Below are positions 53,425-62,076 of a stretch of DNA of 64,000 nucleotides, in pieces. Under the pieces are notes generated by a model. The model was not told the DNA's origin, did not search any database, and saw only the letters and a program-made list of their open reading frames with translations. Position numbers and translations under genes: made by a program. This DNA is from Neobacillus sp. PS3-12 (GTDB taxonomy: Bacteria; Bacillota; Bacilli; Bacillales; Cytobacillaceae): the NCBI RefSeq assembly GCF_030915385.1, contig NZ_CP133268.1:3260001-3324000 (forward strand), in the 5' to 3' direction. Numbering within the stretch: the stretch's first letter is position 1; every line of letters starts with the position of its first letter.

Positions 53425-54347
53425 GTGAATGTATTAACGGTTGAACATTTAGTTCGAAAATTTTCATTGAAAGTATTGACCGGGAAAATCAATTACACCA
53501 ATCTATTAAGCAATCAAGGTCCCATCGTCCGGGTTTGGAATTCGTTGGTCACTTTGATTTTTTTCCAACGGAACGTGTTCAAATACTTGGAAGAAAAGAA
53601 ATTACTTATTTGCATAAATTAAGTATAGAAGAGCGGCAGTTGAGAATCGGGAATATTGTTAAATACCACCCGCCGTGCTTTATCGTTACTGCTGAGCAGA
53701 AAGGATTAACGTATTTAACTCAGTATTGTGAAGAAGAAGGGATCCCGTTATTATGTACAACCGAGCCTCAGATAACTTCTGAATTTATTATGAAGCTTGA
53801 TGATTATATGGTAAAAACATTAGCTCCTGAGATCGCAGTGCACGGAGTTTGTATTAATGTGTATGGAATGGGCATATTACTTCGAGGAAAATCTGGTGTC
53901 GGCAAAAGTGAGACGGCACACACGATGATTGGCAGAGGACACCGGCTAGTGGCTGATGATATCGTTGTATTAAAAAAGCTTAGTCCACGGACCATTTTAG
54001 CAACTCATGATGGGAAAACGAAGGAATTTCTTGCCCTAAGGAGCGTTGGTCTTTTAAATGTAGTCCGCTTATATGGGAGAAAAGCTTTTCAAGATGAATC
54101 GAGGATCGAGCTCGATATTGAACTGACAAAATGGCAAAAAAATTCCCTTAATAATGAATTGGATCACGAACTTAAATTTACAGAGTTTATGGGCGTTCGT
54201 ATTCCACATATAGAGATACAGCTCCAGCCTGGCCGTGATGTGGCGGGGCTAATTGAGGCTGCGGCAAATAACTGGCTTCTGAAGAAGGAAGGGTACAGTG
54301 CTGCAGAAGAGTTTATGAGAAGGCTAGAATCTGATTCGAACTGGTAA
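53425..54347 (+). CDS. Divergent HPr kinase/phosphorylase-like protein (frameshifted)
   Basis: About 307 residues after restoring one T in the run 53461-53464; then R-K-F-F-I-E-S-I-D-R ... S-H-R-P-G-L-E-F-V-G-H-F-D-F-F-P-T-E-R-V-Q-I-L-G matches the HprK N-terminal domain. The kinase domain has Walker A G-K-S-G-V-G-K-S-E-T-A, then R-G-H-R-L-V-A-D-D. The family G-L-G-I-I-x-V box is altered to S-V-G-L-L-N-V-V-R-L-Y-G. True hprK is usually followed by lgt; it is not here, so this is probably a paralog with its own target. GTG 53425 follows GGAGAG at 53409-53414. Confidence 0.8.
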
Positions 54348-54358
54348 TAGTACATAAA

Positions 54359-54392
54359 AAAACAGCGGACTTTCTACAGTCCGCTGTTTTTT
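54359..54392 (+). terminator. Terminator of the HPr-kinase-like gene
   Basis: AACAGCGGACT / AGTCCGCTGTT perfect stem with a 6-nt loop and T tract. Confidence 0.92.
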
Positions 54393-54524
54393 CTGGTTTT
54401 TGAGAAAGGGACACCTTCGGACAAAAGAAGGAAAAATTTAAGTTAGTCTATAAAGCGGACCAAGATGATTATGTCACAAAGTCAAATTTGGAATTTTTTT
54501 GCAAAAATGATTCTCAACACTCTA

Positions 54525-54553
54525 ATAAAAAGATGCCTATTTGGCATCTTTTA
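54525..54553 (-). terminator. Terminator overlapping the HesB-like gene's end
   Basis: AAAAGATGCC / GGCATCTTTT with a 5-nt loop; on the - strand it ends in TTTTTATTAG. Confidence 0.85.
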
Positions 54554-54842
54554 ATGTAAATCTATCAATTCGTATCTCTTGATCATAGGCAGAAGGGGTG
54601 TAGTCAATTAGTATATGTCTCGTGTGGAATAAAATTAAACGATCGTAAATAAATGTTATACCCTCAACTTCTAGTACATTTTCATCTTCTTTTTGATTTA
54701 CAGGTGTAAGTGAAAAGCTAGCTTTTCCTCCGCCTCCGCAACCGATCCCTGCCAAATAGATATATACGGCTTGTTTACTTTTGTCTTTGGCTAATAATTG
54801 TTTTAAGGTTTCCAACGCAATTTCTGTTATCTCAATATGCAT
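54537..54842 (-). CDS. HesB/IscA-family Fe-S protein-like
   Basis: 101 residues of the HesB-like (YneR-type) branch of the IscA fold: I-T-E-I-A-L-E-T-L-K-Q-L-L near the N-terminus and A-G-I-G-C-G-G-G-G-K-A-S-F-S-L. Only one Cys is left of the three in A-type Fe-S carriers, so its role in Fe-S transfer is doubtful. ATG after GGGAGGGG. Its terminator overlaps the stop codon region. Confidence 0.85.
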   Translation of the reverse strand: MHIEITEIALETLKQLLAKDKSKQAVYIYLAGIGCGGGGKASFSLTPVNQKEDENVLEVEGITFIYDRLILFHTRHILIDYTPSAYDQEIRIDRFTLKDAK

Positions 54843-54895
54843 AAATAACCCCTCCCTTTATCCCGCGATATTATGATAAATACTTGGAAAATGTA

Positions 54896-55327
54896 TTATT
54901 CCTCTTTCAAATGGTCTATGAGTCGACTAAGTAAATCGCTTAATACCATTATTTCATGGTCATTGTAAATATGATAGGTATTGGCATTAAAGTCATTTCT
55001 GGAGGCTTTCAATTTCTCATATACACGATTTCCTTCTTCTGTTATTTTCACACGAGTCCGTCTTTTATCTTCAGGGTCTGGAAATAAAGCGACTAAATTT
55101 GACTGCTGTAAACGATTGATCATCCCTGTCATATTTTGTTTGGTTACGAGTGTCTCTTCTTTTAATTCTCCAATTGAAATTTCTCCCTTTTCAATGATGG
55201 TTCTGAGAATAACCCATTGCTGTATACTATTCAGTCCAACATCTGCAACCATCTTTGATCCATATCTGCTTAAAAGATTGGATATCCTAATGAAATCCAA
55301 TGTTATGTTTGTTTTTAAATTTTCCAT
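54896..55327 (-). CDS. MarR-family transcriptional regulator
   Basis: 143-residue winged-helix repressor: I-S-I-G-E-L-K-E-E-T-L-V-T-K-Q-N-M-T-G-M-I-N-R-L (recognition helix) and wing F-P-D-P-E-D-K-R-R-T-R-V-K-I-T. ATG follows GGAGG. Divergent from a drug efflux gene, with two TTAGTCAA-type operators between them: a classic MarR autoregulated efflux pair. The inducer is unknown. Confidence 0.94.
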   Translation of the reverse strand: MENLKTNITLDFIRISNLLSRYGSKMVADVGLNSIQQWVILRTIIEKGEISIGELKEETLVTKQNMTGMINRLQQSNLVALFPDPEDKRRTRVKITEEGNRVYEKLKASRNDFNANTYHIYNDHEIMVLSDLLSRLIDHLKEE

Positions 55328-55401
55328 TTAAACCTCCAAAGCGGTCAATTTATCTTTGGTCATTATTTCTATTAATAACAATATAAAAAAGATTAACGAA
55401 T

Positions 55402-55421
55402 TTAGTCAAGTTGTTGACTAA
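55402..55421. promoter_or_regulatory. MarR operator 1
   Basis: TTAGTCAA-GTTG-TTGACTAA, a perfect 8-bp dyad with a 4-bp spacer. Confidence 0.8.
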
Positions 55422-55446
55422 AAATAGTATGATGAATTAAAATGAT

Positions 55447-55466
55447 TTAGTCAACAAATTGACCGA
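55447..55466. promoter_or_regulatory. MarR operator 2
   Basis: TTAGTCAA-CAAA-TTGACCGA, the same architecture as operator 1, centred 45 bp away and about 40 bp before the efflux start codon. Confidence 0.75.
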
Positions 55467-55493
55467 ATTACTAATTTTAAGGAGATAAGAAAC

Positions 55494-57005
55494 ATGTCGA
55501 ATACAGCTACAAACCGAAAAATGGTAACAGTTGCAATGCTGGTGGCCATTCTTTTAGTTGCCATTGATGTTACTGTTGTCAGTACGGCTATGCCGCGGAT
55601 TGTCAGTGACCTTAGCGGTCTGGAATTAATCAGCTGGGTCTTTGCCATCTATACGCTTACAACATCTGTGACAACGCCAATTTATGGGAAATTGGCTGAT
55701 TTATTTGGTAGAAAGAAAATTTTTATGACTGGGGTCATTTTGTTTGTTCTCGGCTCGATGCTATCGGGTGCTGCACATACGATGACCCAATTAATTTGGT
55801 TCCGTGCATTTCAGGGGATAGGGGCTGGTGCGGTGATGCCGTTAACTTTTACGATTATCGGCGACCTCTATCCTGGGGAACAACGGGCAAAAATGCAAGG
55901 TGTGTTCAGTTCGGTCTGGGGAATCGCAGGTCTTTTAGGTCCGTTAGTCGGCGGCTTCTTTGTGGACCATGTCAGCTGGCGCTGGATTTTCTATATTAAT
56001 TTGCCTGTTGGGTTAGTCTCTATTGTATTACTCTCTATTTTCTTCCATGAGATAGTTGACTTGAAAAAAGATCGCAAAATTGACTATCTTGGAGCAATCA
56101 CTTTTACAATTGGGATTTCAACTCTATTATACGCTCTTCTAAATGCTGGTCCTGGTCAGAAATATGCTTGGAATTCAGCACAAATTTATATGCTTTTTGC
56201 TGTAGCATTTATTTTTATTTTACTCTTTGGTTATATTGAAACAAAAGTGAAAGAACCTATGCTTCCACCGTCGTTATTTCGGATACCAGTGATTTTGGTT
56301 TCTAATTTTATTGGTGTACTCTCAAGCGCTGTTCTAATTGGGGTTAATGTTTATTTACCAATGTGGATCCAAACTATTCTTGGCCACAGTGCAACGAGCT
56401 CTGGTCTAACGCTAATGCCTATGTCTATTGCCTGGCCTTTAGGTGCAACTTTTGCCGAACGTTATATGTATAAAATCGGCTCTAAGTTTACGGCTGTTAT
56501 CGGAGCTATATTAATTGCACTTGGAGGGACATGGCTGTTGTCCCTAGAACTTGGATCACCGTATTGGTATTTTGTTGGAATTATGATCGTTATTGGTCTT
56601 GGTATGGGTTACGCTACAACTCCAACGACAGTCCTTGTCCAATCGGCGGTAGGCTGGCAAATGCGCGGTGCAGCAACAGCTTCTAACACCTTTACCCGAT
56701 CTATTGGTCAAACAGTTGGGGTGGCTATTTTTGGAACAATTTTTAACAACTCGCTCATCACTTATGGTAAAGAACATTCAAATGGAGCATGGAGCGGGGG
56801 TGGCACTATAAGTAATGTCTTAAATTCAGGTGCCATCAATAAGTTGCCTGCAAATGTCATTGATATGATTCATCAAGCGCTTGCCCACGGCCTTCACCTT
56901 GTGTTTATTCTGGTATTTTTCCTTGGGGCCGCAAACCTTGTCGTTACTCTTTTCCTTCCTTCACACAAGAAGGTAATGGAACAGCAAAAACAAGTTCAAC
57001 ATTAA
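55494..57005 (+). CDS. DHA2-type (EmrB/QacA) multidrug MFS exporter
   Basis: 503 residues, about fourteen TMs. DHA2 marks: [12 protein letters not shown] in helix 1, L-A-D-L-F-G-R-K after helix 2, and G-P-L-V-G-G in helix 5 (motif C of antiporters). Proton-driven drug export. ATG after AAGGAGA. Under the divergent MarR repressor and its two operators. Confidence 0.94.
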   Translation: MSNTATNRKMVTVAMLVAILLVAIDVTVVSTAMPRIVSDLSGLELISWVFAIYTLTTSVTTPIYGKLADLFGRKKIFMTGVILFVLGSMLSGAAHTMTQLIWFRAFQGIGAGAVMPLTFTIIGDLYPGEQRAKMQGVFSSVWGIAGLLGPLVGGFFVDHVSWRWIFYINLPVGLVSIVLLSIFFHEIVDLKKDRKIDYLGAITFTIGISTLLYALLNAGPGQKYAWNSAQIYMLFAVAFIFILLFGYIETKVKEPMLPPSLFRIPVILVSNFIGVLSSAVLIGVNVYLPMWIQTILGHSATSSGLTLMPMSIAWPLGATFAERYMYKIGSKFTAVIGAILIALGGTWLLSLELGSPYWYFVGIMIVIGLGMGYATTPTTVLVQSAVGWQMRGAATASNTFTRSIGQTVGVAIFGTIFNNSLITYGKEHSNGAWSGGGTISNVLNSGAINKLPANVIDMIHQALAHGLHLVFILVFFLGAANLVVTLFLPSHKKVMEQQKQVQH

Positions 57006-57041
57006 AAGCAAAAGTCGCCAAAAGGCGGCTTTTGCTTTTCC
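57004..57041 (+). terminator. Terminator of the efflux gene
   Basis: AAAAGCAAAAGTCGCC / GGCGGCTTTTGCTTTT with a 4-nt loop, overlapping the stop codon. Confidence 0.92.
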
Positions 57042-57416
57042 ATTACAAACAAATCCCAGATTGAAATTAACAATTGTCGATAGTCTTCGACACCATTAGG
57101 CAGGTTAACCTATTTTAAATAATTTACAAAATATAAGATAATCGATATTTCCACAAAAAGTGCCATATAAAAATTTTTTATATGAAAGTATAACTTTTTA
57201 ACATTTTATTTATTTCAATTATTGGCTTATCCTTATTTATATAAAATTCATCATAAATACCTTGAATAAATGTCAACGTAATTTTTAAACCTCAATAGTA
57301 TTTGAAGCTACAAATTTAAAACTGCGATTAGCTTGGCGACCCTGATGATTATTCCTTTATTTCAGATGATTCGTGGAGAAATGAAATTATTTATTATGTA
57401 GATGGAGTTGATATGT
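57042..57416. other. Intergenic region with a possible gene remnant
   Basis: About 375 bp. The frame from about 57340 reads G-D-P-D-D-Y-S-F-I-S-D-D-S-W-R-N-E-I-I-Y-Y, protein-like but without a start and running out of frame into the next gene, so it may be the end of a decayed gene. No clear promoter seen. Confidence 0.35.
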
Positions 57417-58220
57417 ATGGTAATGCAAGTACTGCAAAAAACACAGACAATCGTTCGATACCAAAATGATAACAATAAAATATATTATGGAATTGTTGAG
57501 GATAATGAAATTCTACAATTGACCAGTGATTTTACTGAAATTGTAAACAATGAATTCAAGTATGATGGTGTAAGACTTAAATATAGCGATGTGAAAATTT
57601 TAGAACCAGTATCACCTTCAAAAGTGGTTAATTTCGGCTGGACATATGCTGGACATGCTAAGGAGACTGGAGGAAAGGCCAATCTTAAGGAACCATTTTT
57701 GTTTTTAAAGCCGAAATCTTCCTTGATACCAAACGAGGGAGAGATCATTCTTCCTTCTAGTGATTTAACCAAACAGGTAGAAATGGAAGGGGAAGTGGCT
57801 CTCGTTATCGGGAAGCGCGGAAAAAATATAAAAGAAGAAGAAGCAATGGATTATGTTTTCGGCTGTACCGTTTTTAATGATGTTACGGCAAGAGATCTTA
57901 CTAAAAAAGACCCTCAGTTTACACGCGGAAAAGGGTTCGACACATTTGGTCCATTGGGGCCGTGGATTGTAACGGGTATAGATCCAACAAATTTACGTAT
58001 CGTTACAACTTTAAATGGTCATGTTGTTCAGGACGGAAATACGAATCAGATGTCACTATCTATACCATATCTTATCAGTTGGATTTCACAGGTTATGACA
58101 CTCGAACCAGGAGATATTTTAGCCACTGGTTCACCATCAGGAAGCTGCCCGATGGAATCGGGCGATGTTGTTACTGTCGAAGTAGAGAAGATCGGAAAAC
58201 TATGTAACTATGTAAAATAA
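57417..58220 (+). CDS. Fumarylacetoacetate hydrolase-family protein
   Basis: About 267 residues of the FAH fold: K-V-V-N-F-G-W-T-Y, then the metal ligands E-x-E in V-E-M-E-G-E-V-A-L-V-I-G and D in F-N-D-V-T-A-R-D. K-G-F-D-T-F-G-P-L-G-P-W and T-G-S-P-S-G follow. Members hydrolyse or decarboxylate keto acids from aromatic degradation, or act as oxaloacetate decarboxylases. ATG 57417 has GGAG 9 nt upstream. Substrate unknown; monocistronic. Confidence 0.92.
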   Translation: MVMQVLQKTQTIVRYQNDNNKIYYGIVEDNEILQLTSDFTEIVNNEFKYDGVRLKYSDVKILEPVSPSKVVNFGWTYAGHAKETGGKANLKEPFLFLKPKSSLIPNEGEIILPSSDLTKQVEMEGEVALVIGKRGKNIKEEEAMDYVFGCTVFNDVTARDLTKKDPQFTRGKGFDTFGPLGPWIVTGIDPTNLRIVTTLNGHVVQDGNTNQMSLSIPYLISWISQVMTLEPGDILATGSPSGSCPMESGDVVTVEVEKIGKLCNYVK

Positions 58221-58232
58221 AACATCATCAAA

Positions 58233-58266
58233 AGCGTTAGCATTAAAATTGCTAATGTTTTTTTTA
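58233..58266 (+). terminator. Terminator of the FAH-family gene
   Basis: GCGTTAGCA / TGCTAATGT (with G-T pairs), 7-nt loop, then eight T. Confidence 0.85.
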
Positions 58267-58396
58267 TGTCAAATGAAAAGTCCAAGCTATCTAATCTCAA
58301 TGTATAGTGCCAATTCTGCTTAAGAGAACAAGGACAGCGATAGAAACATAAGTTATTGGTAAAGCACAGAACAAATATAAAGAAAGGGTGATTCTA

Positions 58397-58621
58397 ATGC
58401 CTGTAATGATAGGCGGTCCATTAAACATTGTTAACATTGGGGGAACAGGGGTGGTAAATTTCGGGGCTTCCGCTGCTGTTTCTCCAATGTCTGCATCAAA
58501 AACATTCTCTGGTTGCGGAGGTTCTAGTACTGGGGCATGGGTCTTATCAACTAATGGTTTGAGCAGTACGGGTGTATTGGATACAAGTTTAATTGATCAA
58601 GCTGTTGCTGGAAATAACTAA
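58397..58621 (+). CDS. GerPA/GerPF-family spore protein 1
   Basis: 74 residues of the GerPA/GerPF family: I-G-G-P-L-N-I-V-N-I-G-G-T-G-V-V-N-F-G, then S-P-M-S-A-S-K-T, L-S-S-T-G-V-L-D and C-terminal D-Q-A-V-A-G-N-N. GerP proteins help small germinants cross the spore coat. ATG 58397 follows AAAGGGTGA. First of three consecutive paralogs. Confidence 0.88.
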   Translation: MPVMIGGPLNIVNIGGTGVVNFGASAAVSPMSASKTFSGCGGSSTGAWVLSTNGLSSTGVLDTSLIDQAVAGNN

Positions 58622-58700
58622 CGGTTATTTTCAAATCTTGATAAGGAACATATTAAAATTGTTGACATAAATTAGGGTATATACCGAAAGGGTGTTGAAA

Positions 58701-58925
58701 ATGGTAGCGTTTATCGGAGGCCCTCTTCATATTAAAACAATTGCAGGATCGGCAAACTTAAATTTTGGCGGGGCCCTTTTTATTACTCCTAAAAATGTCT
58801 CTAAGAACTTTTTAGGTTCTGGTGGCGGACACACATCTGTAGTAAGTTTTAATTTTACTGGTCCAAGTTCAACGAATACGATCGATTCGGATATACTTGA
58901 CCAGCCGGTTGTACTTGATAATTAG
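58701..58925 (+). CDS. GerPA/GerPF-family spore protein 2
   Basis: 74 residues with the same plan: I-G-G-P-L-H-I-K-T-I-A-G-S-A-N-L-N-F-G-G, T-P-K-N-V-S-K, and P-S-S-T-N-T-I-D. ATG 58701 with AAAGGGTG upstream; the GTG at 58692 is inside that site. Closest to the next gene, so a recent duplication. Confidence 0.88.
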   Translation: MVAFIGGPLHIKTIAGSANLNFGGALFITPKNVSKNFLGSGGGHTSVVSFNFTGPSSTNTIDSDILDQPVVLDN

Positions 58926-58960
58926 TTTTAGGTTGAGGATAAAACGAAAGGATGTAGAAA

Positions 58961-59185
58961 ATGGAAGGATTTATCGGCGGTCCTCTCATCATTGATACTG
59001 TTGGAGGCCAAGCAAACGTAAATTTTGGCGGTACACTCTATCTTTCTCCAAAAAATATTTCGAAGACTGCCGCTGGAGCCGGCGGCGGACACACCAATGT
59101 TATAGGTTTCGGCATTAGTGCCCCGAGTTCAACGAATACAATCGACACGAATGTTGCTGCTCAGCCAGTAATCCTGGATAACTAG
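58961..59185 (+). CDS. GerPA/GerPF-family spore protein 3
   Basis: 74 residues: I-G-G-P-L-I-I-D-T-V-G-G-Q-A-N-V-N-F-G-G, S-P-K-N-I-S-K-T-A-A-G-A-G-G-G, P-S-S-T-N-T-I-D. ATG after AAAGGATG. Shares much DNA identity with copy 2 (for example the stretch coding P-S-S-T-N-T-I-D). Confidence 0.88.
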   Translation: MEGFIGGPLIIDTVGGQANVNFGGTLYLSPKNISKTAAGAGGGHTNVIGFGISAPSSTNTIDTNVAAQPVILDN

Positions 59186-59254
59186 CTGCATTGTTCCTAG
59201 CAAAGGGACACAGGTATACGTCAACATCCGATAACAAGCTTGTACTAAATTGAA

Positions 59255-59285
59255 AGGGCTGGCAAATGCCGGCCCTGTTTGATAT
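59255..59285 (+). terminator. Terminator of the GerP-family cluster
   Basis: AGGGCTGGCA / TGCCGGCCCT with a 2-nt loop, one G-T pair, then GTTTGATATTT. Confidence 0.8.
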
Positions 59286-59334
59286 TTACTTAATTTCCAT
59301 GCCTGAGATTTGGTCAGAATCAAGAAGAAGAAAC

Positions 59335-59529
59335 TCATACTGTCCCTTCTATTGCACCAGAGAGATTACTTGGTATGTTCGACTCTGAGGTCATCTGCCC
59401 TGAGGTGGACGGACGGGAACCTGTTGTTGTTTTAGAAATCGAAACTGGTGCAATTTTATTTGTACCTCCAAAATTTACAATACCGCCAGATATCGTATTA
59501 ATAAAAATAACACTACAATCTCCTGACAA
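59335..59529 (-). CDS. GerPF-like protein 4, opposite strand
   Basis: About 64 residues: I-F-I-N-T-I-S-G-G-I-V-N-F-G-G-T-N-K-I-A-P-V-S-I-S-K-T-T-T-G, the GerPA/GerPF core, with a Ser/Pro-rich tail in place of the usual C-terminus. TTG 59529 follows AAGGAG on the - strand. Convergent to the other three copies. Confidence 0.75.
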   Translation of the reverse strand: MSGDCSVIFINTISGGIVNFGGTNKIAPVSISKTTTGSRPSTSGQMTSESNIPSNLSGAIEGTV

Positions 59530-59585
59530 AGTCAGCCTCTCCTTAGTAATTTTTATAATACAATATGTGAACAAACTTCCCAATG

Positions 59586-59740
59586 TATAAGCTAATGTAT
59601 TAAGGAGAATGCGGATTTTCTGCAGGAATTAATCCTTTAATTCATACTGCACTCTAGCAATATGGTTAAATTTTTCGAGAAATCATGTACAAATGGATAA
59701 ATTTATATAATAATAGCTGTAGCATAAAAAAATAGATTTT
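59586..59740. other. Leader region upstream of the cobalamin riboswitch
   Basis: About 155 bp, AT-rich, presumably holding the promoter of the btu transcript. A TTTTCTGCAGG at 59616-59626 recalls the shared copper element but lacks the -10 at the right distance, so I do not count it. Confidence 0.4.
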
Positions 59741-59945
59741 AAAAACAGGTGCTAAAATCAAAAGATTTTTAGCTTAAAAGGGAAGTTGGTTGAAATCCAA
59801 CGCGGTCCCGCCACTGTAAATGGGAGCTGCCTATAGTATCCACTGTCTTAATGATGGGAAGGGATAGGAAGTGATGATCATGAGCCAGGAGACCTGCCTG
59901 TTTGTTGCGCCAAAACCTACGCGGATAGGAATGTGTGGCATGCTG
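59741..59945 (+). ncRNA. Cobalamin (B12) riboswitch
   Basis: Conserved blocks in order: AACAGGTGC, GGGAAGTTGGTTGAAATCC, CGCGGTCCCGCCACTGTAA (B12 box region), GGGAGCTG and GAGCCAGGAGACCTGCCTG. It precedes btuF and an intrinsic terminator (59982-60016), so B12 should favour termination. Confidence 0.95.
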
Positions 59946-59981
59946 GACTCTTTACATTACGTATTTGAATCTACACATACC

Positions 59982-60016
59982 AACATCTCCATGTCTTCAT
60001 GGAGATGTTTTTTTGC
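59982..60016 (+). terminator. Riboswitch-controlled terminator
   Basis: A perfect 12-bp stem AACATCTCCATG / CATGGAGATGTT with a 4-nt loop and T tract, between the aptamer and btuF: the expression platform. Confidence 0.93.
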
Positions 60017-60089
60017 GTTTTAGCTACCTAGTTTTTTTGGCAAGTCTTTATTTTCCTTATGCTGCAAAATCAAAATCAGGAGGAATAAA

Positions 60090-61049
60090 ATGAAGAAATT
60101 GTATTCGCTATTGTTGATTGCATTGTTAACAATAGGTATGCTGGCAGGTTGTGCAGGAACAACAGAAAAATCTACTGGAGGAAATCAGGCTGATTCAACA
60201 AAGACAGCGGCAGCCTTTCCGGTGACAATCAAGGATGCTTTAGGAAATAAAGTGGTTATTAAGCAAAGGCCGACAAAAATTGTATCTCTTATGCCGAGTA
60301 ATACAGAAATCGCCTACGCATTAGGGTTAGAAAAGAAAATTGTAGGGGTTTCAGATTATGATAATTATCCAAAAGATACTCTTAAAAAAGAAAAAATTGG
60401 CGGGCAGCAATTTAATACAGAGAAAATCATTGGATTAAAACCAAATCTAGTTCTGGCACATGCTTCTTCTGCTTCTATTGCGAAGGATGCCCTAAAGCAG
60501 CTGCGGGATGCAGGCATTCCAGTTCTCGTTATCGCTAATGCAACAAACTTTGAGCAGGTGTATAACTCGATTGGTATGATCGGAAAAGCAACGGGCACAA
60601 CAAAACAAGCGGATGAAGTAGTTAAAGGCATGAAGGATAAATTGGCTGTTATCAAGGAAAAAGCAGCATCGATAAAAGAAAAGAAAAAAGTATATATGGA
60701 GGTTGCTCCTGCACCTGATATATATACGACGGGAAAAAATACCTTTATGAATGAAATGCTTACAGCCATTAATGCTGACAATGTTGCAGGAGATCAACAA
60801 GGCTGGATTAAGGTCGATCAGGAATCTATCATTCAAAAAAGTCCCGATGTCATTATTACCACATACGGATATTATGTGAAAAATCCTGCCGAACAAGTGT
60901 TATCAAGAAAAGGCTGGGAGAATGTGAACGCCGTTAAAAATAAACAAGTAATTGATGTAAATTCTGACCTTGTCGACCGCCCGGGCCCAAGGGTTGTTGA
61001 AGGAGTAGAGGCGCTTGCAAAGGCAGTCTATCCGGAAGTTTTTAAATAA
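60090..61049 (+). CDS. btuF: Cobalamin ABC transporter substrate-binding lipoprotein
   Basis: 319-residue lipoprotein (lipobox L-A-G-C) of the type III binding-protein fold (two lobes joined by a long helix). R-P-T-K-I-V-S-L-M-P-S-N-T-E-I-A-Y-A-L-G-L is characteristic of BtuF/FecB-like proteins. Control by a B12 riboswitch makes corrinoid the likely ligand. ATG follows CAGGAGG. Its end overlaps the permease gene by 35 nt. Confidence 0.92.
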   Translation: MKKLYSLLLIALLTIGMLAGCAGTTEKSTGGNQADSTKTAAAFPVTIKDALGNKVVIKQRPTKIVSLMPSNTEIAYALGLEKKIVGVSDYDNYPKDTLKKEKIGGQQFNTEKIIGLKPNLVLAHASSASIAKDALKQLRDAGIPVLVIANATNFEQVYNSIGMIGKATGTTKQADEVVKGMKDKLAVIKEKAASIKEKKKVYMEVAPAPDIYTTGKNTFMNEMLTAINADNVAGDQQGWIKVDQESIIQKSPDVIITTYGYYVKNPAEQVLSRKGWENVNAVKNKQVIDVNSDLVDRPGPRVVEGVEALAKAVYPEVFK

Positions 61050-62073
61050 CAAAACCATAGCCTATCTGGCGGCGGGAACCTTCCTGCTCCTGTCAGTTCT
61101 ATTGGGTACATCCATTGGAACAGTATATGTTCCAATGGTAACCATTGGAAGAATTATCGAAGCTAAACTTTTTGGATTATCTCTAGAGCGAATCGACCCA
61201 ATGTTTACAAATATTGTTTTGGATATCCGACTACCCAGAGTGATCTTATCCGGTCTTGTTGGTGCATCTCTTGCAATTGCTGGAGCGGCCTTTCAAGGCT
61301 TATTAAGAAACCCGTTGGCAGACCCTTACACACTGGGAGTTTCATCGGGTGCATCAGTCGGGGCGGTTATCACATTATTTTTTCAAATTTCAATTCCGTT
61401 TGTTGGTTCCTTTACCCTGCCATTTTTAAGTATCTTGTTTTCACTTGCTACGGTCTTTTTGGTTCTTGCGTTCGCCAGAAAAATTGAACGCTCGATGAGA
61501 GTGGAAACGATTATTTTAACGGGAATTATTTTCAGCTCTTTTCTTGGGGCACTTATTTCCCTCATGATTGCTCTGACGGGTGATGAACTAAGGCAGATTA
61601 TCGCCTGGCTTTTGGGTAGTGTTTCAATGCGGGGCTGGGAATATGTTAAGATCGTTATTCCTTTTTTTACCATTGGATCATTCATTCTCATTATGAATGC
61701 AAAAGAATTAAATGCGATGTCGTTCGGGGAAGAAAGGGCGCAGCATTTAGGCGTCAATGTTCAAAAAAGAAAACTGATCATCCTTACCGCTGGTTCCATC
61801 TTAACGGGTGCGGCAGTCGCGGTTTCAGGAACAATTGGATTTGTGGGACTTGTGATTCCACATTTGGCAAGATTGTTATGGGGGCCGAACCATATACACC
61901 TCTTACCAATATCGATTTTAATCGGAAGTGGATTTTTAATTTTAGCGGATCTTATTTCAAGAACGATAATTTCTCCGACCGAGTTACCGATCGGAGTGCT
62001 TACAGCTCTTATTGGTGCACCGGTATTTTCCATCATTCTTTTACAAAGAAAAAGGACGGAAAGAAGTGGGTAA
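61015..62073 (+). CDS. btuC: Cobalamin ABC transporter permease
   Basis: 352-residue FecCD/BtuC permease with about ten TMs: D-I-R-L-P-R-V-I-L-S-G-L-V-G-A-S-L-A, G-A-A-F-Q-G-L-L-R-N-P-L-A-D-P and G-F-V-G-L-V-I-P-H-L-A-R. TTG 61015 with AAGGAG 9 nt upstream, inside btuF. Partner of BtuF and BtuD. Confidence 0.93.
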   Translation: MQRQSIRKFLNNKTIAYLAAGTFLLLSVLLGTSIGTVYVPMVTIGRIIEAKLFGLSLERIDPMFTNIVLDIRLPRVILSGLVGASLAIAGAAFQGLLRNPLADPYTLGVSSGASVGAVITLFFQISIPFVGSFTLPFLSILFSLATVFLVLAFARKIERSMRVETIILTGIIFSSFLGALISLMIALTGDELRQIIAWLLGSVSMRGWEYVKIVIPFFTIGSFILIMNAKELNAMSFGEERAQHLGVNVQKRKLIILTAGSILTGAAVAVSGTIGFVGLVIPHLARLLWGPNHIHLLPISILIGSGFLILADLISRTIISPTELPIGVLTALIGAPVFSIILLQRKRTERSG

Positions 62074-62076
62074 GAA

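Noticed and set aside
59616..59634. TTTTCTGCAGG as a fifth copy of the copper-region promoter element
   Set aside because: It lacks the -10 hexamer at the fixed 19-nt distance and the trailing bases differ.
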